DNA of 64,000 bases, taken from assembly GCA_964017125.1 (NCBI GenBank), contig OZ024914.1, positions 27,757,073 through 27,821,072 of the forward strand, written 5' to 3'. The DNA is from Flabesymbios commensalis. Lineage: Eukaryota; Annelida; Polychaeta; Terebellida; Flabelligeridae. Both the position numbers and the translations under genes were made by a program. A model generated the notes under the pieces. That model was not told the DNA's origin. It saw only the letters and a program-made list of their open reading frames with translations, and made no database searches. This document shows positions 36,166 through 47,822 of the stretch, one piece after another (position 1 is the first letter of the stretch; each line of letters starts with the position of its first letter).

Positions 36166-36650
36166 TTTGGGAGTAGAAACAGGCCGTAGCCAGAGAGTTA
36201 GAGATGAGACAACTGGACAGACACGCTCTCTGAAACTGGAAGAGCGTGTCTGTTCAATTTGCTCATCTGGCGAAGTCGAGGACGAATATCATTTCTTGTT
36301 AAAATGTAATGTCTTTTCCGATATAAGAGTTGACTATATAAACAATATTATGCGTAATAACGCAGATTTCATTAATTTCAATTTAGAACAAAAATTTACT
36401 TTTTTCATCACCAAATGTTGGAGAGAAACACTGCATTTTTTGTGTAAGGCGTGGTCAAAGAGAAAGACCTGTTTATATCTGTAATATATTCCTCCTCGTA
36501 CACTGTACACGTTTTTATTTGCTATATCCGTGTATAAAGTGACATTGTAGGCCAAATTGGCCCGGCATATTATATTGTTATTGACCATGATATTTATGTT
36601 TATGTTGTGTTTGTATATGCATGTCACCATAATAAATAAATAAATACTTA
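36166..36650 (+). mobile_element. LINE 3' end: C-terminal Cys-His region
   Basis: The frame 36167-36484 reads 'LEERVCSICSSGEVEDEYHF' and continues LLKCNVFSDIR, the CCHC-like pattern (C-x2-C ... H-x4-C) found at the C terminus of CR1/L2-type ORF2 proteins. It stops at 36484 and is followed by an AT-rich tail ending in 'aataaataaataaat' at 36631-36645. The rest of the element is missing; it begins next to the head of the SINE. Confidence 0.7.
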
Positions 36651-37155
36651 ATTAACCCTTACTCTCCACAGACCAGGCCACACTGACCGCCATTTTATAT
36701 ACACAGAAACCTGTGGAAAAACGACTCTCGCCCCTGCTTACCGAAAAACTCGGGTGTAATGAAACGGAGGCGATTTTTCGAGTGCCTGTTAAAAAAACTA
36801 GGCTTTTTCCAGCTGGCAAAATCTAGTGATCGTAGTAGAACTAATCTATATGTTTATTGATTTTAGTGATATAGGCTACACAGTAAAGTGCCCAGCCAAC
36901 AATGGCTTACAAATCACTCTGAATACACACATATATGTGCGGGTGTTGGTGACAGTGCGGCCCAACAAACAGACAAAACGGAAGTCTCTGTGTCAGAGCC
37001 TGGCGATGTTGCCAGGGTAGGGTAGACTTACATCTCACCAAACATTCTAAAATTGATCTTATCTATTCTTTACTTTTTCTCATTACTATTAAAAACAGTT
37101 AAGGTTTCTAATAGAGGCACAAGAAATTTAAGATATAAAATCAATGTCAAGATTC

Positions 37156-37527
37156 TTAAAGGGACTGGCCCACGCTAGAATCATAAAAAAATCGGTGATT
37201 TTATTTCGGGTTCTTAATATGACCATATGATGTAAACATGTACATAGACTAGAACTGCAAATTTTTATAATTTTTGTGCTGCGCATTCATCAGTTAGACT
37301 AGATATAGAGACGAAATTCCCGCATTTCCTATTTTTGACATGGTTGTCAATAATTAGAAATCAGGAATTTCGTCTCTATATCTAGCCTAACTGGTGAATG
37401 CGCAGCACAAAAATTATAAAAATTTGCAGTTCTAGTCTATGTACATGTTTACATCATATGGTCATATTAAGAACCCGAAAAAAATCACCGATTTTTTGAT
37501 GATTCTAGCGTGGGCCAGTCCCTTTAA
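37156..37527. mobile_element. TTAA foldback element, copy 2 (mirror of copy 1)
   Basis: Same 372-373-bp foldback as 35190-35562 but in the opposite orientation, judged by the asymmetric centre ('cgcatttcctatttttgaca') and arm variants. The only differences I find are an A/T-run length change and similar. TTAA at both ends. Confidence 0.9.
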
Positions 37528-37923
37528 CTGTATGCCTATAACTGTATGCGTGCTCGCGCAAACACGCAAATAATTATATAGTTATAGCCCCTATATATGT
37601 GACATTTTTTGGCAAGAAACTACATTTCGCAGCAAAAATAGGAAATAAGCATCTGATTTTCACAATTATGATAACTACATATTAAAATTGAAATCTTAAC
37701 TGTCAAACGACAACTCTCCATTGAATCGTGAAAAAACCCCACGGCAGTTTAGACTCGTAGCTGAACATGTAGACGTGTTTTTAGGAATTTATAGAAATAC
37801 GACTACAGATGGAATAAATAGGGGTACGCTGTAAGAAGTGGCTAATAAGGCTCTTAGACCACATTATTATTGCTTCCGCCATGTCTCAGTACCAAAGTAA
37901 ACTTAATGCATACACGGCACTTA

Positions 37924-38734
37924 GCAGGTACGGGTCCAGTCGTTTATAAACGGTCTCCGCGGCGCACTTCCGGCGAGTGCTTTTAAACACTCGTGCTTTT
38001 ATGAACGGGTGGGCAATTTGCAATAGCCAATTTATATATAATCAGATAATAATCTACAGTTTTGTTGTTTTTGTAAGGTACATTATTGTATAACTCACCC
38101 AGGAAGAAAGATCAATGTCCGAAATCAGCGAGTTTAGCTCCTGTTTTGTGCACTAAATCGTGTGTACAAAAAAAATGGCAAATAGAAAAGGCAAATTACG
38201 CATACAAGTTGGTCATCAATATAGCTACCACCTCAAAGATTGTATCGGAAACTTATAGGCTACATTTTTTAGCAATGACACTTTAAGGAGGTGGGGGTCA
38301 GTGTTCAGAAAACATATTTCCGGCGATCCTGTGTCTGGAGGACAGTGTCATCCCATTCATCTCACCATCCTCAGGAGGTTCTCCTGGCCCAGTTTAGCGT
38401 ATATGTGCACAAAGGTGGCCTGAAGCTCGATTCATTTCATTTTATTTATTTCTGGCGATTTTAAACCAATTAAACCATAGTATTTCAGAGATTCCGCTTC
38501 CCAAGTGCATTACTAGGTAGTGATGTGTTGTGTCAATTTATACATTATACCAAATCTTGTATAATTAAGAGAAAAAACCTGATATTATGGAATAAAATGT
38601 ACAGTTAACCAGTCATATTGGCCGACCATTTACAAAGTCCGGGTGTTTATCAACACTTGCTGGAAGTGCGCTGCGAGTGCTCATAAACGCTTATAACACG
38701 CTGAACATGTCTAAACGTCTGGACCCGTACCTGC
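37924..38734. mobile_element. Harbinger-like TIR element, 811 bp
   Basis: Ends 'gcaggtacgggtccag' and 'ctggacccgtacctgc' are inverted (the right copy reads 'gtctggacccgtacctgc'), and imperfect pairing extends for about 100 bp ('gcgcacttcc', 'gtttat'). TTA stands directly outside both ends (37921-37923 and 38735-38737), matching the 3-bp TWA duplication of PIF/Harbinger elements. No transposase; a truncated SINE is nested inside. Confidence 0.75.
38328..38448 (+). mobile_element. 5'-truncated SINE nested in the TIR element
   Basis: Body of the two-headed SINE from 'cctgtgtctggaggacagtg' to the tail 'attcatttcattttattta'. Both tRNA-like heads are missing. Flanked by TTTCCGGCGAT (38317-38327) and TTTCTGGCGAT (38449-38459), an 11-bp target duplication with one change. 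Confidence 0.85.
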
Positions 38735-38744
38735 TTAAACCCAA

Positions 38745-38833
38745 TGAGAGATTAATAGTTGACCATCTTTGCCGACGATGGCCCAACCTGAACGCAACAT
38801 TTGATCAATGTGTCGTGTTAGCTGGGATTCTAC
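38745..38833. mobile_element. Palindromic element, right half
   Basis: 'gccgacgatggcccaacctg' core and 'tgtgtcgtgttagctggga' right end are intact; the left arm is degraded. Confidence 0.5.
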
Positions 38834-38876
38834 GTAACATTTAACGTAACGAAACAAACTTCATGTATAGGTGAAA

Positions 38877-39165
<289 letters not shown>

Positions 39166-39631
39166 GTTACTTAATTATTGATTTTCGAGAAAAAAAAGGT
39201 CGATCATTTATAAGCGGTTATATATATTATATATATGTCTCATATACGTATCGCAGGGAATTATATACATATATAGAGAGAAAGGTAATTCGAATTAGAT
39301 TATGTCAGAATAGATTCTCTGAATACTATTTTTAGTTTCATCAGGCCTACCTTCCTATAGACGCTAATTGAGAACATTTGACAACGTAGATCGATGCGTT
39401 TCCGAACAATGCATAGAGGTGAATCTATGTTAAACAAGAAATTATATTCGCATAAGGATATCGAACGCGTGCCTGCTCACCTTTTACATCGCACGTAGAG
39501 TGATCAATGTCATAATTTGTGTATAATGCTGCATTAGTAAGATTAGGTGTCAATCTATAGGTGACTTCCCATTCTGTTTTGCTACTTATTTCTGCCTGAA
39601 CGGAACAATATCAGGAAACAATGCGTTGTTA

Positions 39632-39703
39632 CCCAGAACATTCGTATACAAATTGTACAACGTCGGCCCAACGTCTTCGACGTTGTACAATTGTTATCCC
39701 TCA
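39632..39703. mobile_element. Palindromic element, short form
   Basis: 'aaattgtacaacgtcggccc' and 'aacgtcttcgacgttgtacaa' give a palindrome with TTGTACAACGTC arms, as at 5458; outer CCAG-type ends are only partly present ('acccagaacatt'). Confidence 0.55.
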
Positions 39704-39709
39704 ATACTG

Positions 39710-41380
39710 CTTCACTCTGGTTAGGATGTAATTAGATAATAGCAGAAATACATAAGAGGGAATCGTAATATTTTTTAATCATGTAATGTGGCAATGGGTC
39801 TATGCAAAGCTTTAATGGGTGGAGATTATTATTTTCCACAACAATTGATATCAATAAAAACTCATTTCACATTCTCATGAGGCATATAATTATGAACATT
39901 TTACATTTCCCACTGAAGTTGCTCGCACAGAAATTTTTACTTAACGGTTTGCCTGATTTGACTTACATGATTTACACTCGTATACATTTTATTTTTATTT
40001 TTTTTGCGTTAATTTTGTTTTGCTAACTGTATCACAGTTTACAGCTATAATATACTTGCTGCAATGTACACGAAATTTTCTTTAGGCGATAATTATATAA
40101 TCCCCTCAGTGATACAATCTTATAAACCCAAACTATGTTATTAAAATGATGCATAGTAATGCTCATATTATTTATAAACTAGCTGTTTTTCTGCTATTAA
40201 ATCTGATAAAATTCATTTTTAGCCGAGATAAGATGACAGATCTATTATTTTGCATATTTTTTCAAGTGCTCGAGCGTTTTTGAATGTCGAACTGAGCTAT
40301 ATGTATGTGTTAGATCTATTACTGAGGACTAATTGGTTGGTCCTATTTTGTTTATTATATAAAAAGCCACCTCTTGAATTCGCACTGTGAACTGTAATAA
40401 TTCAACAAATCCCCGAACAGTTAATTACATCACATATGTCATAAAACATCCGAATAAACATAAAGTATGCCGCCACCCATATCATTGGAATATTCTTAAA
40501 ATAATTGTTACTTCATCGAGGTCCACCCTAACATATTAAGATAATAACACACGCTGAATTATACCTAAGACATTAGCACAAAACCAACAATTATGAGCTT
40601 CATAACTAGCGTTATTTTGAAAAAAATATTTTGTGTGATTTTAAATGTATAAAATGAAGGGAATGTTAATATCACATCTTGCAGATGTACGGCCACGTGT
40701 ATAGGGTGTAGGTTGGCGGCAAAAATCATTTGATATTGATTGCTTAGATCTTCTATTTCACGCTTAACGATCGCTAACGCGTGCTATGTGTTTTGATCTG
40801 TCACGCGTGTCGCTCGTGTCATATGTGTTTCCCGCTTTTTAGTGCATTCTTTTCCAGAGCTTTTTGCTATGGATAATTACGGCACGCGAGACAAACAGCG
40901 ACTTCATTCTGAGTACCATCAATAAAACATTATGTTAGCACTTGTAGAAACGCTATGAATGACTGGTATCTAATGAGACATTTAGTCCAGTAAGTAAAAG
41001 TGTCATTGTGTAGAGAGGTTCAACAAAATTGTCGGAGAAGGTTTCTCAGCACAGTTATCTTCATTGGCATGTCCACGATGCGTAAAAAAGGCCCACGAAA
41101 AACATGCAGAGGAAATGTCAGAAAAAGAAAAAATCCAAGATGGCCGCCATCACAATGAAAACAATTTAAAAACTGCAATATTTATAGAACTAATTCAAAT
41201 AAACGCATGTGTGAAACATTTATTCATACTGGCGTCGAATGATACAACCAATAAACGTACTACTGGTGCTGTGTCATTGAAATAAAAAAAATGGCCGCCA
41301 TATTTCATAGAAAAATTGCTAAATCATATAATTCTTTATATTGCAAGGGAGTTTTTTTTCTTTGCATGTGATTTTTATTA
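39710..41380. other. Gene-free stretch
   Basis: The open frame at 39802-40026 is hydrophobic but without a domain. The one at 41064-41285 overlaps a 'ccaagatggccgccatca' motif repeated at 41290 and looks non-coding. Confidence 0.45.
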
Positions 41381-42721
41381 TTGGACCATGTCTGATGTAT
41401 CAATGATTCCTACATGTTCACTCTGTTTGCAACCAGTAAATTTAGAAAAATCATATGACTTCTCTCGAGTAACAGAAAGGGGATGTGTCGGCATTCACAG
41501 AGCTAGTATAGCTCGAAACCTACCCAACTACAGTGAAAATGATCGCCCTGACGTACATAAAGAGTGTAGGCCTAGACGCAAACACACGCATCCAACTGCG
41601 GGCAGAGCAGCTCAACAGCATGATAAATCTACACTTACTTCACACAAAAACACAGATCAAATGCCACAGCTTTTGATTTGAAACAAAACTGTCTTTTTTG
41701 TGGTATTTTCGTCGACCAGAAAGAGTCGTCTAAACATCCAAACAGAGGAGCAGCACAATTCCGTCGTGTAATGGAAATAGAATTCGAAGTCTATAAAAAA
41801 TCATTGTGCTTAAAGGCTGGATGAATGGGCTGCTCTGGTTGTGTCACGTATACTGGCTGTGTTTGACTTACCAGCAGCGGATGCCATATATCACTCCGAC
41901 TGTGACAAAAATTTCCGGGCAGGAAAAAAAATTCCTTCCCGCTTCATCAAAGAAGAAGTTCCAATGAAAAAACCAAAGCTTGGGCGTCCGACAAATATGA
42001 AAAAACACAACGCATTTCTAGATACATTTGAATATTTGGAAAAATATGATGATGAGACAATTACAATGGACGAGTTACATCACATAATGAAACTGAAAAC
42101 TGGGCTAGGTGACGATGATGTTTATACCAAGTTGCAGCTGAAGCGACTATTAATAGACCACTATAGGGACGAAGTATCCATCACATCAATCAGACAACAG
42201 GCCAACATTGTAACACTGACATCAAATGTTAAAAATATCATCAAATACACATCAATCCGTCTATGCCAAATTTCAGGAAGTTCTCCACCGTAGAGACAGC
42301 TGTTTATCGGGCATCTTCAGCGATCTCTACATTGAGCAAGTACTCATGGGTAACATCAAATCAGTTGGCGGACTGACCAGAGGACGAGGATTTGAAGAAT
42401 CCACAAGTCTTGTTTGGTTGCTATCTAGACCAGCATGTGCTGAAGTACACAAGGCAATGCAGGAGGTCACATGTCTCTCAAACACCTATGAGAAAGCTGT
42501 CCACAAAGATCTCACACCGGCTAGAATGAAGCGTGATGCTGAAGACCTTCAGTCCCTGTTGGATTATCTGTTAGAAAGAAAACCATTTTCATTCAGCAAT
42601 ACGGAGCTCAGGAGTCTGTCATCGGTTATTATAGGAGAAGGATCAGTCAATGTCGACAATGCCAAGACCATTGGAGAATCCATTGTAGCCCCCATGATAG
42701 GAAAGTCTGTATCACAAAGAA

Positions 42722-42966
42722 ATGAAATGAATCGGGCTTTAGGCCACCTTTGTGCACATATAGGCTAAACTGGGCCAGGAGAACCTCCTGAGGATGGTGA
42801 GATGATTGAGATGACACTGTCCTCCAGACACAGGATTCGAAATTTGAGCCCTGGCGGTCTAAGGCCGAGCACGCTACCTCTCGGTCACGGAGGCTCCCCA
42901 CAATACTAACTTTCACACGTGGATGGGGAAGAAACAATTTTGTTTCTTTCAAACCGCCGAGATTTT
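42722..42966 (-). mobile_element. 5'-truncated SINE inside the decayed gene
   Basis: Reverse complement of the two-headed SINE, lacking the first head but with the second ('gcacgctacctctcggtcac'), the body and the tail 'aatgaaatgaat'. CAAAGAA at 42715-42721 and 42967-42973 is the target duplication. The host gene resumes after it. Confidence 0.9.
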
Positions 42967-43117
42967 CAAAGAAGGAACTGGTCAGAACTTAGGCATCTTC
43001 GGTGTATGTGGCTGTAGATGACCAAACAATTGAAATTGAATTTCAGCAACTTTACCAACGCCTTCTTGTCACTCGCATTGGTAGTATTGAACTTTCAACT
43101 TTGTTTCAGTATGAGTT

Positions 43118-43513
43118 TGTGGGGTTAGCGTCTCACCGTTCGGGACTGCTCGGCGTTCCCCGACCACTGACGAGTGACCAGGGACCGCCAAGCCTCGTTC
43201 TGACTAGCCCACGCCACGAATCGAGCGCCCCTTCAGCCGATCGCGCCACCAGTTAACTCGTTGCCACTGAAGCAGGCGGACGTTCCGTCGAGAGCTCAGG
43301 GGCTTAGCCGCATGGCACCGATCGCAGCGCTCCACTTGTGAACTGTGTGTTATATGAATGTCTAGACTTCAATAAAGTGAGAAATACCTGAGGAATGATT
43401 TAATGAGAATTATTTATTCCCGTCGTCCCAACGGAGGAGTTGATGGAAGATGGTGCAACGTAACACTTCAACATATTCATGTCGGCAACACGATCGATCC
43501 ACCACCCCCCCAT
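43118..43513 (+). mobile_element. Possible solo LTR
   Basis: A block of about 396 bp beginning TGTGGGGTTAGCG interrupts the decayed gene, whose text continues on the far side. A polyadenylation-like 'caataaagtgag' lies in its second half. Flanks GAGTT (43113-43117) and AAGTT (43514-43518) may be a 5-bp target duplication with one change. The higher GC of its first half differs from the surroundings. The 3' end does not show a clean CA, so the family and even the LTR nature are uncertain. No internal retroelement region is present, so if it is an LTR it is a fossil. Confidence 0.35.
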
Positions 43514-43675
43514 AAGTTGTGTTCATACCCTTCATCACTACTGGACTCTGAACTGTTAATGCGCCCTGCAGATAAGGCGGATCTTCAAAACTGGCTAATA
43601 AAAAAGGTGCCAGAATGTGTTATTAGTGATCCCTCACCTGGGGTGGTTTATGTCTTGGATGGAGGGTCTATGTTA

Positions 43676-44072
43676 TGCTCCATTCACACTTGTCCGTCAA
43701 ACCATCCGTCGTCCGCTTCAGTCATCAGTCGTCCGCTTCATTCAAAATCGCTCTGATAGAAAATATAAAAAACCATTCACACCTAATCCGTCGTCCGCCA
43801 TCCATCGTCAGTCAAAATCGGTCCGGGAGCGATTTTAACGGACGACGGATGACGGATGCGCGGACCATGATTATGGTAATGAGCTGTGGATAGGGAATTC
43901 CTTACAAATAATCCCTCTGTCAATCACTTTCCAGGACTGTACCTATTAAAAACTGTCGGTACATTGCTGTCCACAGCTAGGTGTGAATGGTAGTGACTGA
44001 AGCGGATGACTGATGACTCAGGACGGATGACAGACGACGGAACATAGATGGTGGACAGGTGTGAATGAAGCA
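43676..44072. mobile_element. TTA-flanked MITE (PIF/Harbinger-like), 397 bp
   Basis: Left end 'tgctccattcacacttgtcc', right end 'ggacaggtgtgaatgaagca', imperfect inverted pairing for about 60 bp rich in 'gtccgtc'/'gacggac'. TTA directly outside both ends (43673-43675 and 44073-44075). The host gene reads continuously across one TTA, which fixes the boundaries precisely. Non-coding, with internal inverted text near 43790-43860. Confidence 0.85.
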
Positions 44073-44611
44073 TTACAGCGCCTACCCTGGCCTAAGTCCA
44101 TCTCATTTATCAATCTCTGTCAACTTTATATCCAGTTTATTCATAGACACTTTTAAAACGTGCTTGTGGTATTTGATGGCTACAGCAGCGACCATTCTAC
44201 CAAGGATGAGATTCACCAGCAGAGGATAGGCACAGAAGTTGGCTTTGACGTAGATTTTACGGGCTCAATGATACTTGAAATGAAGAAAACAACATTTTTT
44301 GGTAATCTTGAGAACAAACGGAAGTTCATCAACCTTTTGAGCTAAAAAATTACAAAATAAGGTATTCCTGTTCAGCAGTCAGTAGGAGACACTGATTACG
44401 ACATTGCCATGTCTGCCCTTGCACACACTAAACCAGTGGTAGACGTAGCTGATGATACTGATATTCTTATTCTTCTGCAACACCATTTCAGGCCTGCTGA
44501 ACATGAGAGCATCTACCCACAAGCCAGCTCAAAACTCATCAGCATAGAAATCATCCAACGCTCAATAGATCCAGTTCTTGGTAAATCCCTGCTGTTCATA
44601 CATGCGCTGTC

Positions 44612-46189
44612 TGTATCTGTATCTGTAGCATAATCAGCAAACCTCCTTTAAGGAGTATCACGTTGATGAATTGTAAGGGGGATAAATGATTAAAGATTTA
44701 ATCTCTAAAATGTTTTAATTGTTTTTGAAGGCTTCGATGGTGCAGCATTCTGCTATCTCAGAGGGTAGCTGATTCCACAAAGGTATGGTCTTCACAAAGA
44801 AAGAGTTCTTGTATGCTGACGTGCTTGCCTTGATGGTCTTGTATTTTAGTTTGTGGTTGGAGCGAGTTCGAGGATCTGCTGGAGTCAGAATGTCTGATGT
44901 TGGTACTTCCACCAGTTTATGGATGGTTCTGAAGAGGGTTATCAGTCTGATGTCACTACGCCGATCAGCAAGGCTGTGCCAACCGAGTTCTGCTATCATA
45001 TCAGACACACTACTGCTATAGGTGTAGTCATTGGTGACGAATCGAGCTGCTCGACGTTGGACCATCTCTATGGATGAGATGTCCTTGCCTAGGTATGGGT
45101 CCCATATTGCGGCACCATACTCAAGAACAGGGCGTACTAGACTTGTGTAGGCATTTTCCTTGATCTTTTTAGGGCAGGTTTTTAAGTTCCTACGGAGGAA
45201 AGCGAGGGTGCCGTTTGATTTTTTGGTGGTAGAAGCAACATGTTTGGACCAGTCAAGTTTGTTTGTGATGTTCACACCTAGGTACCGAGCACTGGATACC
45301 TCCTGCAGGATCTGGCCACTGATGGTGTACATTCTCGTGAGTGGATTCCGTTTCCGACACATTCTGATGGATTCACACTTCTTGGCGTTAACCCCATCCA
45401 CGTGTGAAAGTTAGTATTGTGGGGAGCCTCCGTGACCGAGAGGTAGCGTGCTCGGTCTCAGACCGCCAGGGCTCGAATTTCGAATCCTGTGTCTGGAGGA
45501 CAGTGTCATCTCAATCATCTCACCATCCTCAGGAGGTTCTCCTGGCCCAGTTTAGCCTATATGTGCACAAAGGTGGCCTAAAGCCCGATTCATTTCATTT
45601 TTTTCTTGGCGTTAAACTTCATTCCCCATTTGTTACTCCACTCGACAAGAGAGTCCAGATCACGCTGCAGTGCAAGTTGATCACTAGCATTGTGGATAGG
45701 TCGGTACAAGAGACAGTCATCTGGAAACAACCTTAGAGGTGACATTTTCAGGTAGGTCGTTAATATGCAGGAGAAACAAGAGTGGTCCCATGACTGTCCC
45801 CTGCGGTACACCTGAGACCACATGCGCAGGGTCTGACTTCGCCCCTTCCACAAGTACACACTGGCTCCTGTGTTTCAGGAAGTTTGAGATCCAGCTGTGG
45901 ATATGCCCGTTGATACCGTAATGATCTAATTTGCCCAAGAGTCTATCATGGGGTACGGTATCAAATGCTTTGCTGAAATCCAGCACAATTACATCTAACT
46001 GAGTGTTCCAGTAGTTGAGCATATATATCGTGGATGGTGACCAGTAGTTGTGATTTACATGATTTCGCACGTCTGAAACCATTCTGCAGCACTGTAAGTA
46101 TGCTGTGCTTTTCTGTGTGTTTGATGATATGTTTACATATGACGTGCTCCATCACCTTACAGCAAATACATGTCAGAGACACAGTTGTG
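44612..46189 (-). mobile_element. 5'-truncated LINE (Jockey/CR1 group) inside the decayed gene
   Basis: Minus strand, from right to left: '[15 protein letters not shown]' (46180), then '[19 protein letters not shown]' (about 45970), '[15 protein letters not shown]' (about 45800), the active-site region read as FPDDCLLYR instead of FADD, then 'WGMKFNAKK', and after a nested SINE the thumb and C-terminal part ('SARYLGVNITNKLDW', 'VRPVLEYGAAIWDP', 'SFFVKTIPLWNQLP') ending at 44715. The 3' end has a short 'acagatacagatacag' tail. Endonuclease missing. At least one frame change near 45720. Confidence 0.9.
45392..45604 (+). mobile_element. SINE nested in the LINE
   Basis: Two-headed SINE lacking the first head; contains 'gaccgagaggtagcgtgctc', 'gctcgaatttcgaatcctg', the body and tail 'gattcatttcatttttt'. 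CTTGGCGTTAA at 45381-45391 and 45605-45615 is the target duplication, taken from the LINE coding text. It therefore inserted after the LINE. Confidence 0.92.
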
Positions 46190-46664
46190 ATAGAACGTCC
46201 AGACCTTACGGTATTGGGAAGATCTCAGCAGTGGGGAAATATGTGGATTTAAAAGGCGCATCTCAGATCTTCATGTTGCCAAAGAAAGATCACAACGAAG
46301 TTGGGCAAGTAGGAAATGAAGCACTTGCAATCATATATGCCTGCACACAGGATACTGATTTGAATTTAGAGCGGGCCGCCAAATTCTCTGAGAAAGTTGC
46401 ATCCAGCTCGTGATACGTCCCTCCTGAGCGCCTTCCCCCAACTACAGATGCCGCCAAATTCCACAGGCGAAGGGTCTACCACCAGTTGGACAAGGTAACT
46501 CGATGGCGGCCACTGAATGCGGCTGGGAGGCATTCCAAACGCGTCTTGGAAATGTGTTCAAACCACAGAGGATGGACAATGTTGCTGGTGATGGTGATTC
46601 AACCCTAGCACCCGAAGGGTGCTGAGAGTGGGATTAAGGCATTCGAAGCTTGTATGAAAGCTGA

Positions 46665-47375
46665 TCTCTTAGCCTATCCAAATACTTTAGTATATAATAC
46701 TCATTGAAAAATGTCTGGCTGGCAAGGGAGGCAAGGAACCTGGAAACAGAAGCATTTTAGAATTTAATTAATTTTGATGCGCCCTCGGCGAGCAGAGTGT
46801 CGCGGTGGTCTAAATGAGGTGTTGAATCAGCCGGTAGCTACCCTATATCTCGTGTTTTAACTCTTGAAATTTGGATGAAAATGGCCGATAAAGTTTTAAT
46901 TTTGACAGATCCTTTAAATGAACATTTGAGACATTTCTTTTATTAAACCTATGCCTCTCGTGTACACTTAAGTTCACTTAGTATGTTTGACATACTTAAA
47001 ATTGCGTTCTAAATTTTGGATCAAATGTGATCAATTTACCTCGTGTTGTTTGCGACTGTCTGTGTGCCATCGCCATACTCCAGCATACCCTGAGACAGAA
47101 CGTCAGAGTTATGTAATTTCATTGAATTTGAGTGGAATGGTCTAAAAGTGTCTAAAGTTGATAATTTGAGAAATAGAAAGTTCCTAGAAGCGTGTCATCC
47201 TAATTGTGAAATTAAGAAAGTTCGCTTGTTCTCTTTTCAGAGCCACCAGGGGATTTAAACCCTTGCTTTCACTCACCATTGCAGTCGTCGCGGGGGGTGA
47301 CAATTATGTTGATTATTACTCCGTGCGATGACACGTGGTGAGTGACAACAGACTGTGACGTCTGTTGTTATCGTG
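46665..47375. other. Gene-free stretch
   Basis: Possible 3' flank of the decayed gene; no exon or repeat that I can support. Confidence 0.4.
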
Positions 47376-47377
47376 AC

Positions 47378-47645
47378 GCGGTGGCTGACCAACCCCGTAG
47401 GTGTTGGCCCGTCAACGCGTCAACGCTGTTATCACACTCACGAGTGCTTGTCAGCGCCGCGCCAATGCCGGCTCAGCGTTGTTAGCGCTGGACCGACATT
47501 GGCACCGCGGTAGCCACCCTGTGAGAGCACTTCGCTGTTTCTGACACTCACGCGTGCTGCCAACGCTGCCAGTGTTGCGACAATGTCGGCCCAACGCTGT
47601 TGACGCCGGACCAGCATTGACACAACTCTAGCCGCATTCACACAG
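47378..47645. mobile_element. Two adjacent GC-rich palindromic elements
   Basis: Cores 'ccggctcagcgttgttagcg' (about 47468) and 'gtcggcccaacgctgttgac' (about 47584), each between 'ctcacgagtgcttg'- or 'ctcacgcgtgctgcc'-type arms. They share the CCAACG theme but are richer in GC than the copies elsewhere. Two copies in direct order, about 120 bp apart. Confidence 0.55.
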
Positions 47646-47822
47646 CAGTCTCAATTTTCATCATAAATTTCGGCATATTCTGATATTAATTTGTCAAAAA
47701 ATGTGTTTTATGCCCTCTTTTAATTCTTGAAGCTCTTAATTCATTTTGTAGTTTGAAAAGATCTGAATGCTCTTTGAGCGAATCTATGAATTTATATGTT
47801 AAAATTTGGAATCGATCTTTGA

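Larger units (their letters stand above)
41388..46660 (+). pseudogene. Decayed gene of an uncharacterised multi-copy family, split by insertions
   Basis: From ATG at 41388 an N-terminal zinc-binding-like part (CSLC, VHKEC) is followed, in changing frames, by NCLFCG (41687), 'DLPAADAIYHSDCDKNF' (about 41865), a long charged helical region (to 42720), 'EIEFQQLYQRLL' (43030), a segment with VVFDGY (44165) and 'DVADDTDILILLQHH' (44450), then 'SRPYGIGKISA' (46205) and a tail near 46430-46660 with 'PTTDAAKFHRRRVYHQ'. From memory this order matches a family of long uncharacterised proteins repeated in fish and marine invertebrate genomes. The acidic VVFDGY and DDTDI motifs are reminiscent of PIN/FEN-type nuclease folds, which is only an inference. 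Frame changes plus four insertions show this copy is dead. Confidence 0.6.

Noticed and set aside
40800-41300. Repeated 'aagatggccgccat' text as start-codon contexts
   Set aside because: The motif occurs twice in non-coding DNA without a following long frame.
43002-43893. Open frames of 72-117 codons at 43.0-43.9 kb as independent genes
   Set aside because: They lie across the decayed gene, the LTR-like block and the MITE; their continuity is accidental.
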